From a virus, in the IMG/VR virus record IMGVR_UViG_3300050821_004318, positions 1-28,040 of that record: 28,040 nt of DNA; one strand, given 5' to 3'. Below, piece by piece: positions 23,019 to 28,040 of the stretch. The number at the start of each line of letters is the position of its first letter. Position 1 is the first letter of the stretch. A program made the position numbers and the translations under genes. Below the pieces are notes generated by a model. It had not been told where the DNA came from. It saw only the letters and a list, made by a program, of their open reading frames with translations, and ran no database searches.

Positions 23019-23461
23019 AGGCGCTCCTCGACCAGATGCGCGCCGCCAGCCACGTCCGACCAGTGATCCTTGTGGTTCGGGTCGCCGGAGAGAATGCGCG
23101 CGATCTTGGTGAACATTCCCTCCAGCGCTTCGCGCTGCACGTCGGTGAGCTTGGCTCCCCAGTTGGGCGTGTTGCGCGCCACGTCCTTGAAGCGCTGGGC
23201 GATCAGCGCGGTGGCTTCGAAATTGCCGTGCGTGTGCTCCCGCGCGGCGAGCAAGGGATGACGCGCCTCGGGGGCGAGCGGGCGACGCAGCTCCTGCTCG
23301 ATGGCGCGTACGCCCTCGATGGCGACCGCGCGCGGCATAGGCACAGGCGTGACACCAGGGATTTTTGGCGCGTAGCGCTCCGCGACGCGGCGGCTTTCAG
23401 TTTCAGGGAAGATATCGTGGCGCTCATCGTCGAACATGTCGTTCTTCACTTTGTCGTCCAT
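23015..23461 (-). CDS. DUF6378 family phage protein
   Basis: The product has 148 residues. The C-terminal two thirds carries the family signature: REHTHGNFEATALIAQRFKD, then VQREALEGMFTKIARILSGD and PNHKDHWSDVAGGAHL. The repeated His/Glu/Asp pattern in a helical fold could suit a MazG-like nucleotide-binding or phosphohydrolase role, but no activity is established to my knowledge. The N-terminus (about 45 residues) is acidic and variable. The ATG has GGAG 7 bases upstream; the gene follows a terminator in the transcript. It overlaps the GcrA-like gene by 4 bases. Confidence 0.75.
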   Translation of the reverse strand: MDDKVKNDMFDDERHDIFPETESRRVAERYAPKIPGVTPVPMPRAVAIEGVRAIEQELRRPLAPEARHPLLAAREHTHGNFEATALIAQRFKDVARNTPNWGAKLTDVQREALEGMFTKIARILSGDPNHKDHWSDVAGGAHLVEERL

Positions 23462-23485
23462 GTGTTTGCTCCGTCTGCCGTAAAA

Positions 23486-23513
23486 CGAGACACGGGCGGC
23501 AAAGCCGCCCGTG
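23486..23513 (-). terminator. Rho-independent terminator between DUF2815 and DUF6378 genes (leftward)
   Basis: A 10-bp perfect GC-rich stem, CACGGGCGGC / GCCGCCCGTG, with a 3-base loop (23491-23513) is followed on the leftward strand by TCTCGTTTT. It lies 15 bases after the DUF2815 stop. The stem is strong and the T-tract short, so it may attenuate rather than fully stop the operon, which would reduce expression of the polymerase and later genes relative to the resolvase-nuclease group. Confidence 0.75.
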
Positions 23514-23527
23514 GCCCGAGGGGTGGT

Positions 23528-24256
23528 TCAGACCAGCTCTTCGGTGTCCTCGTCGTCGGGGAAGCTCTCGGACGCGGCCTTGCGGCCATCGAGCCGCTTG
23601 CCGGGGCGCAGGAACTGCACGCTGTCGAGGAACAGACCGCAGCCCTTGTTGCCGCCCTGGTCGTAGGCGAAGGGCCGCACGTTGGCGCGCACCAGCCAAC
23701 CGGCCCAGAACTCGGTCCAGTCGATGATGTCCTCCTTGCGCGCATTCACTGCGCCGGGCTTGTCTTTCGACCACGGCGAAATGAACACGTCGCCCGCCTT
23801 GTAGCCATCGTAGACACCGGCTTTCTCAGCCCCGTCGTGGAAGGGCGAGCGCAGGCCGACGGGCAGCTTGCCAGGCCAACGCTCCTTGAGGGCTCCATCA
23901 ATACCCATCTGGAGCGTCTTGAATTCGGGGCGCGCCTGCTGCGCCTTATCGAAGATCAAGGTGAGCGAGAAACGCGGCTCGCCGCCAACGACGACAGGCC
24001 GGGCCTTCTGGAGGTTCAAAAACGACGCGGTGCCCGGAGGCGTCAGAATAGAAGTCGTAGCCATGACAAAGTCCTTTGTGTCTGCGAAGTCCTTTGGGTC
24101 TTCGGGTGGTCGCCAGATCGCGTCTGGTCGACACATGTTGCGGATAGCTTCGTCCCACCATTGAACCGCGACTGCCTGCCTGTTCTTGGATAAGCAGGTG
24201 AACAGGTAAGTACCGGGTCGCGGCGGAATGTCTCCCGGCCAAAAATGGGTCGACAT
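23528..24256 (-). CDS. DUF2815 family protein (ssDNA-binding-like) with 64-residue N-terminal extension
   Basis: The long form has 242 residues from the ATG at 24256, which overlaps the nuclease stop (TGATG). The DUF2815 domain begins at an internal ATG at 24064 (178 residues, the usual family length) with its own AAAGGA site. Family features are GEPRFSLTLIFDKAQQ, KAGDVFISPWSKDKPG, WAGWLVRANVRPFAYDQGGN and the acidic tail DDEDTEELV, which resembles single-stranded DNA binding protein tails. DUF2815 proteins are usually encoded with DUF2800 nucleases, as here, and are thought to bind DNA in recombination or replication. The extension (Trp-rich, RPGTYLFTCLSKNRQAVAVQ) may be a fused small protein; both forms may be made. 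Confidence 0.8.
   Translation of the reverse strand: MSTHFWPGDIPPRPGTYLFTCLSKNRQAVAVQWWDEAIRNMCRPDAIWRPPEDPKDFADTKDFVMATTSILTPPGTASFLNLQKARPVVVGGEPRFSLTLIFDKAQQARPEFKTLQMGIDGALKERWPGKLPVGLRSPFHDGAEKAGVYDGYKAGDVFISPWSKDKPGAVNARKEDIIDWTEFWAGWLVRANVRPFAYDQGGNKGCGLFLDSVQFLRPGKRLDGRKAASESFPDDEDTEELV
24062..24077 (-). promoter_or_regulatory. Internal start with ribosome binding site in the DUF2815 gene
   Basis: On the leftward strand AAAGGAC stands about 6 bases before an in-frame ATG (24064). Initiation here yields a DUF2815 protein of normal family length without the 64-residue N-terminal extension. Confidence 0.55.
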
Positions 24257-25071
24257 CAGACAATTCCTTCTTCATCGAGTTCAGGGTCGTAATCTGGAAA
24301 GCTGTCAATCGAGCGTTGCAGTTTTAGTCTTCGGTAAGCCGGGCACTCGATGCTAGCGGCGCAAAAATAGCAGTGATTTCCGGCCACGAGAGACAGACCG
24401 CGCCCGGCGGCGATCCGTTCGATAGCGGGCTTGAGGACGGCGTAAGCCCAGTACAGCAGCTCGCCAACCGAGAGCGTCCACGAACGCACCGGATCGCCTC
24501 CAGCGCGAGGCTGCACGATCAGCACGCAGACACTCTCGATGGACGCGGCGAGGTCCGGGCGCACCAACATCAGTCGTCCCAGGACGCCGACCGCGTAGCA
24601 AAGCATCTGGGTGTTGCCCTCGGGCCTGACGGCTTTACCGCGCCCGTATTTGAAGTCGACGATGTAGAGCGTGATCGCGTCGCACGCCGCGAAGTCGGCA
24701 GTGCCAAACAGCTCCTCGGGCGGCCCGTCGGTCCACAGCCAGCCGAGAGACACCTCCTCCTCGACCATGCGCCAATCCGAAAAATCCGAGATGCGTCCTG
24801 TTGTCGCCGCAAAAAGAGACACGGCGTTCAGCATCTCCTGCGTCACCTCGATCTCCTCCCCGTCGACCATGAATTTCATGCCTTCGGTCCACGGCACCGC
24901 GTTAAGCTTGAGCGCCGCCTCGCAGAGCGCATGCGCTAAAGTCCCCTCCTTAGCGGCGAAGCCCACCTGTTTCGGCGGGTGTTTCGCCCACTCGGCTGGA
25001 GCGCCGAGACACGTCAGCCAGATGTCGCTGGACGACGGGCCCAGGCGCGCGTGGCGCTTGGCGTCCGCCAT
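24256..25071 (-). CDS. DUF2800 family PD-(D/E)XK nuclease (Cas4-like)
   Basis: The product has 271 residues. Nuclease core: EGTLAHALCE (His47), GTADFAACD (Asp126), IVDFKYGRGK (Asp139, Lys141) and NTQMLCYA (Gln155, Tyr159), the order of a RecB/Cas4-like exonuclease. Cys21 near the N-terminus and CYFCAASIEC (Cys233, Cys236, Cys242) match the four-Cys iron-sulfur cluster arrangement of AddB/Cas4 enzymes. It probably processes DNA ends during phage recombination together with the DUF2815 protein encoded immediately downstream. Start and stop overlap the neighbours in TGATG, so all three genes are tightly coupled. Confidence 0.85.
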   Translation of the reverse strand: MADAKRHARLGPSSSDIWLTCLGAPAEWAKHPPKQVGFAAKEGTLAHALCEAALKLNAVPWTEGMKFMVDGEEIEVTQEMLNAVSLFAATTGRISDFSDWRMVEEEVSLGWLWTDGPPEELFGTADFAACDAITLYIVDFKYGRGKAVRPEGNTQMLCYAVGVLGRLMLVRPDLAASIESVCVLIVQPRAGGDPVRSWTLSVGELLYWAYAVLKPAIERIAAGRGLSLVAGNHCYFCAASIECPAYRRLKLQRSIDSFPDYDPELDEEGIV

Positions 25072-25625
25072 CAGACTACGGGCAAACCCGCCGCCTGCAC
25101 CAGGTCATAAAGCGCGGGCCGATGTTTTTCGTCGGCGTTCATCACGAATTGGAGCCCAGTCGCGTCTTTGAACCCCGGCAGGAGATCGAGGATCACTTTC
25201 GAACCCTCCCCTTTCTGCGCCAGGCGCACTGCGGCGGTGACGACCGACTTGAGCGTGTCGAGCGGAGGCAAATCCACCGGAGGCGGAGGGGGAGCGGGGG
25301 GCGCCGCCGCAGGAGCTGGCGCTGCTGGGGGCGGGACCGCAGACACGCGCGCCCGTTGGGCTCGCGCTCGCTTCGCGGGCTCCGGCGCTGGCGTCGGCTC
25401 GGGCTCGGGATCTGCGCCATTACCCTTGGCGTGGCTGGCTTCGTCCTCGGCGGCGTCTTCGGCGTCGATCTGTTCACGCGCCTCGGCTTCGGCTTGGACC
25501 GCTTCGGGGTCGAGGGGTTGGCCCAGCCAGGACGGCGGTTTTTTGTTTTGTAGCGCGTAGGTCAGTACGAGTTGCAGCAGTTTGTCTGGGGTTTCCGCTT
25601 CAAACACTACAGAAATTTTGCTCAT
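25071..25625 (-). CDS. Hypothetical protein with Pro/Ala-rich linker
   Basis: The product has 184 residues. An N-terminal segment (ISVVFEAETPDKLLQLVLTY) and a C-terminal segment (TLKSVVTAAVRLAQKGEGSK to the end) look folded; between them are about 90 residues of Glu/Ala/Pro-rich linker, with a run of prolines around residues 108-118. The C-terminal piece resembles small phage proteins that contain helical repeats with a conserved Gly-Gly/Lys-Val pattern, of unknown role. It opens the nuclease-DUF2815 group and overlaps the nuclease start. A partner or accessory protein of the nuclease is plausible. Confidence 0.6.
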   Translation of the reverse strand: MSKISVVFEAETPDKLLQLVLTYALQNKKPPSWLGQPLDPEAVQAEAEAREQIDAEDAAEDEASHAKGNGADPEPEPTPAPEPAKRARAQRARVSAVPPPAAPAPAAAPPAPPPPPVDLPPLDTLKSVVTAAVRLAQKGEGSKVILDLLPGFKDATGLQFVMNADEKHRPALYDLVQAAGLPVV

Positions 25626-25682
25626 TGTCCCATCGTCCCTCTTTCTTGGCGTTCTCCCCCGAAATCATCATTGCCGCACAAA

Positions 25683-27119
25683 TCACTCCGTGTTCGGAAA
25701 CACGTACTCGGCTTTCTCCTCCTTGCCTGGCGCTCCATCGATGACTTGGGCGATGTCCCGGGTCTTCCGGGCGACGATGCTCATCAAGCGGGCGTCCAAA
25801 GTACCAGGTAACAAGACGAACCGCGCCAGCACCGGATGTTTCTGGCCCTTGCGATGGGCCCGGGCGATAGCCTGGTGGTTCTTGGCAGGCACCGGGGAGG
25901 GCTCGGCCACGATCACGTTGTGCGACGCGTGCAGCGTGATCACCTCGCCCGCGGCCTCGATGGCGAGAATGATCAAACGTCGCCGCTCGTCGTTCTGGAA
26001 TTGTTCGATAGCGGCGTCGCGCGCGCTCATTGGCGTGCCGCCGTGGATGACGAGCGGCGTGTGCTTCTTGAAGTTCTTTAGGTAGTCGGCAAGCGACAAA
26101 ATGACTTCGCGGTGATGCGCGAAGATAATGACCTTGTCGTCCTCGGCGTCGTCGAGCGCGTCGGCGGCGAGATCCCCGACCCCTTCGACCTTGGCGAGCC
26201 CAATCAGGCGCCGGATAGTCGAGAATGCAACCGAACCGGCTTGCACCGCGCTTAAAAGAGCGTCGTCATCAAGCGCGTCGATGTCGCCGAACTCTCCCGT
26301 GGCGTCAGCCAGCATCCGGCGGAGGTTAGGATTGACGTAAATGCTTTCGGGCAGCGTGTGTTCGACGATGCGCAGCTCGGGCATGTCGAGGATCACGTCC
26401 TTGAGGCGCTTGCGATTGGCGAACGGCTTGATCCGCCCGGCCAGCTCGTGGGTGTTGCGCCCGCCCATGATGCGAACGCCGTAGGGTGTCTGCCGGGTGA
26501 CGCAGAAACGGTCGGTGAACACGCCATGGGTCATCACGCCGAAACCGGGGAGAATGATGGTGTCTGGGGCAAGCGCGTGCAGGTGGGTCCAGAACTCTGC
26601 CGGGTGGTTCAACAGCGGCGTGCCGGTGAGACACCAGATACGGGAAGCGTGCTGGAGAGCCGATCCCTCGCCGAGGTCGTGCTTGACGCCGTAGATCGCG
26701 CTTGAACGCCCCGCTTTGGGGTTTTTGAGGTAATGGGCTTCGTCGATGATCACGACATCCCAATCCTGTCTGGCGGCGGCTTTGCCGATGCCGCGCGCTT
26801 CATAAACCCACGAGTAAGGGACAATCCGAACCCCTTCTCCCTTGACGAAGGTGAAGGGCATACGCGCAAGCGCGCTGTCCCGGTTCATCACCTGTATGTC
26901 TTGGATGTCGCTCCAGTCCTCGAAGTGCTGCCGCCAGACGGCGGTGCCAATCGGAGGACAAAACACCAGGATGCGCGCCGCGCTGGCCAACAGACACGCG
27001 CGCACACTGGTTGGCGTCTTGCCGACACCAGGGTCCCACACGAGCATCGCCCGGCGCGACTGCGCCAGGAGCTTCGCGCCTTCCTCTTGGAAGGGCATGA
27101 GTTCGAGCCCGGGTTTCAT
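25683..27119 (-). CDS. SNF2/DEAD-type helicase (SF2)
   Basis: The product has 478 residues from the ATG at 27119, which overlaps the stop of the small upstream gene; the frame is open further upstream but covers that gene. Motifs: Q-motif-like MPFQEEGAKLL, Walker A DPGVGKT (29-35), DEAH box VVIIDEAHYLKNP (126-129), SAT-like WCLTGTPLLN, and in the second lobe KVIIFAHHREVILSLADYL and motif VI AIARAHRKGQ. This is the compact phage SNF2-like helicase that commonly sits with DUF2800, DUF2815 and polymerase genes and is thought to act in replication or recombination as a DNA translocase. It has no visible nuclease domain. Confidence 0.88.
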   Translation of the reverse strand: MKPGLELMPFQEEGAKLLAQSRRAMLVWDPGVGKTPTSVRACLLASAARILVFCPPIGTAVWRQHFEDWSDIQDIQVMNRDSALARMPFTFVKGEGVRIVPYSWVYEARGIGKAAARQDWDVVIIDEAHYLKNPKAGRSSAIYGVKHDLGEGSALQHASRIWCLTGTPLLNHPAEFWTHLHALAPDTIILPGFGVMTHGVFTDRFCVTRQTPYGVRIMGGRNTHELAGRIKPFANRKRLKDVILDMPELRIVEHTLPESIYVNPNLRRMLADATGEFGDIDALDDDALLSAVQAGSVAFSTIRRLIGLAKVEGVGDLAADALDDAEDDKVIIFAHHREVILSLADYLKNFKKHTPLVIHGGTPMSARDAAIEQFQNDERRRLIILAIEAAGEVITLHASHNVIVAEPSPVPAKNHQAIARAHRKGQKHPVLARFVLLPGTLDARLMSIVARKTRDIAQVIDGAPGKEEKAEYVFPNTE

Positions 27120-27289
27120 CGTTTGAACAAATTCCACGCGTGTTCGACCAGTTCTCTCGACAGTCTCTGGATCTGCTCCTCTTGCGCGGGAGTGCGTGTT
27201 CCCTTGACAGCTTTCTTGGCGGCTTGAAGCTGGGCAAACATGGCGCGAGACTTTAACTTCTCGATCTCGGGAAAATCTTCCGGTTTCAT
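27116..27289 (-). CDS. 57-residue small protein between resolvase and helicase genes
   Basis: The product begins MKPEDFPEIEKLKSRAMFAQ and ends WNLFKR. It is a charged, helix-rich peptide (KKAVKGTRTPAQEEQIQRLS). Its ATG (27289) overlaps the resolvase stop in ATGA, and its TGA overlaps the helicase start in the same way. This exact fit between two real genes argues strongly that it is translated. The composition suggests a coiled-coil or accessory subunit. No family recognised. Confidence 0.7.
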   Translation of the reverse strand: MKPEDFPEIEKLKSRAMFAQLQAAKKAVKGTRTPAQEEQIQRLSRELVEHAWNLFKR

Positions 27290-27771
27290 ACGAATTTCGC
27301 CCCTGTCTCGGCATCATGCGCGAACCGCGCCAGTAAAAGCGCGTCGGCGCGTCCGTGATGCTTTTTCAGGCCAAGCATCTTCGCCGCGTTGGGATAGAGC
27401 TGGATCGCCAACTCACGCGAGGCGTCCTTCGGCAGTCCCGTTAACCGGAAGTGTGTCTTCCAGCGCGTAGGCGTTACAAAAGAGACAGGAACGTCCAAAG
27501 CTCCCGCAATGCCGAGACAAACGCCGTAGGCGCACCCGAACGTAAACACGCTGGCGACACCCTGGCCGGGCCGGGAGGCAACTTTCTCGATCACCATGAG
27601 TTCAGGCTTGTGCATGCCGAAGATCGAGCCCAGTTCGACGGCGCTCAGAGCTTTGGCGAACCGGGGTAGCTCGCCCATGTCGACAAACGCGCCGTCACGC
27701 CCCAAAACAGCGAACGCGCCGTTCACGCCGGGGTCAATCGCGAGGACTTTCGAACGTGGCTCGGGCGACAT
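27286..27771 (-). CDS. RuvC-like Holliday junction resolvase
   Basis: The product has 161 residues from the ATG at 27771, which is not preceded by a strong ribosome binding site; a GTG at 27837 would add 22 residues without family character. RNase H-fold active site: Asp in VLAIDPGVNGAFAV (residue 11), Glu in MVIEKVASRPGQGVAS, and the C-terminal KKHHGRADALLLARFAHD with His and Asp. The GGxxxF-like FTFGCAYGVCLG follows. It should cut four-way junctions made during phage recombination or resolve packaging branches. It is the first recognisable gene of the leftward operon. Confidence 0.85.
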   Translation of the reverse strand: MSPEPRSKVLAIDPGVNGAFAVLGRDGAFVDMGELPRFAKALSAVELGSIFGMHKPELMVIEKVASRPGQGVASVFTFGCAYGVCLGIAGALDVPVSFVTPTRWKTHFRLTGLPKDASRELAIQLYPNAAKMLGLKKHHGRADALLLARFAHDAETGAKFV

Positions 27772-28040
27772 TCGCGCTGGCTTTGTTGCGAGAAAATTAG
27801 GGTTTGTCGGGCTCGGACGACACCCTGCCAGACGCACATCGGCGCGTCAATAGTTTTGTCCGTTCCTGTGTATAATTTCCTCGGTTGGTTGAAATCCTTG
27901 ATGTTTTGCAATTCGATGGTTGTGGAAAAATATAACCACAGCACAATTTTTGTAGGGAAAAATACCTAAAATGCCTTGATTTGTCTTGACATGTTTTGTA
28001 TGGACGTGTCTCGTTATGTGCGACACAAAGTGTCTGATGT
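27772..28040. promoter_or_regulatory. AT-rich control region upstream of the leftward replication operon
   Basis: No convincing gene is seen from 27772 to the window end. The stretch 27850-28000 is strikingly AT-rich compared with the rest. It contains a dyad TGTGG-(10)-CCACA (27921-27940), a perfect GACAC-AAA-GTGTC palindrome (28022-28034), a further GTGTCTC (28006) and a TTGACA (27986). No good -10 box at standard spacing was found, so exact promoters are not assigned. It is the natural place for the early promoter and operator, and possibly an origin of replication, of the leftward genes. Confidence 0.5.
28022..28034. promoter_or_regulatory. GACAC-AAA-GTGTC operator-like palindrome
   Basis: A perfect 5+3+5 inverted repeat made of the GTGTC half-site that recurs in every gene-free control region of the window, with another GTGTCTC 16 bases to the left. 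A dimeric regulator is the simplest explanation. Confidence 0.5.

Noticed and set aside
27723-27944. 73-codon minus-strand frame upstream of the resolvase
   Set aside because: It starts with GTG without a ribosome binding site, overlaps the resolvase start in another frame and shows no protein-like pattern.
27986-28020. Rightward sigma-70 promoter from TTGACA at 27986
   Set aside because: No acceptable -10 box at 16-18 bases; the nearest TTATGT is about 22 bases away.

Overview
The window reads as part of a temperate, podovirus-like (short-tailed) phage of an alphaproteobacterial host. It is GC-rich (roughly 60-62% by eye). Host clues are a GcrA-type regulator, which is an alphaproteobacterial family, a secreted protein with a PEPxxWA-type C-terminal sorting signal, and the 3' half of a tRNA-Val(GAC) gene with CCA used as an attachment core. 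The upstream packaging genes (terminase, portal) and any integrase or repressor are not in the window.

Left half, 1-14481, all rightward: the end of a probable scaffold gene, the major capsid protein, three small virion-region genes, a head-tail adaptor candidate, a gp10-like tail hub/nozzle protein, a T7 gp13-like protein, a GNAT acetyltransferase-like protein, four large Gln/Gly/Ala-rich proteins that look like an internal virion (DNA ejection) set, a tail lysozyme, and three Pro-rich proteins that share a C-terminal GMxGLL(G/A)R motif. Most genes touch or overlap (TGATG, ATGA, TTGA), as in one long late operon.

Boundary, 14482-15667: a cargo-like gene for an exported PEP-CTERM protein, then terminator-like hairpins and a well-structured attP candidate. 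Its core equals the 3' half of a tRNA and is flanked by repeated AGTCACGCG arm sites, including a perfect 19-bp palindrome.

Right half, 15668-27771, all leftward and therefore convergent with the structural genes. In transcription order it holds a RuvC-like resolvase, a 57-residue protein, an SNF2-type helicase, a Pro-rich hypothetical, a DUF2800 (Cas4-like) nuclease, a DUF2815 protein with an N-terminal extension, a terminator, a DUF6378 protein, a GcrA homologue, a family A DNA polymerase, a HicA-like small protein, a primase-helicase, a MerR/Xis-like HTH protein, a DUF3102-like/J-domain protein, a hypothetical protein, a winged-helix protein and a Cys-rich small protein. This is a self-contained replication and recombination module.

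Two DNA-level signals cut across the genes. The 7-mer CAGACAC/GTGTCTG occurs about 32 times by hand count, against roughly 3-4 expected. It lies in several reading frames and clusters in the few intergenic control regions, which resembles dispersed operator (stoperator-like) sites. Conversely GANTC, the CcrM methylation target, is almost absent (2 found, about 100 expected), although the phage carries a homologue of GcrA, the host regulator tied to that methylation.
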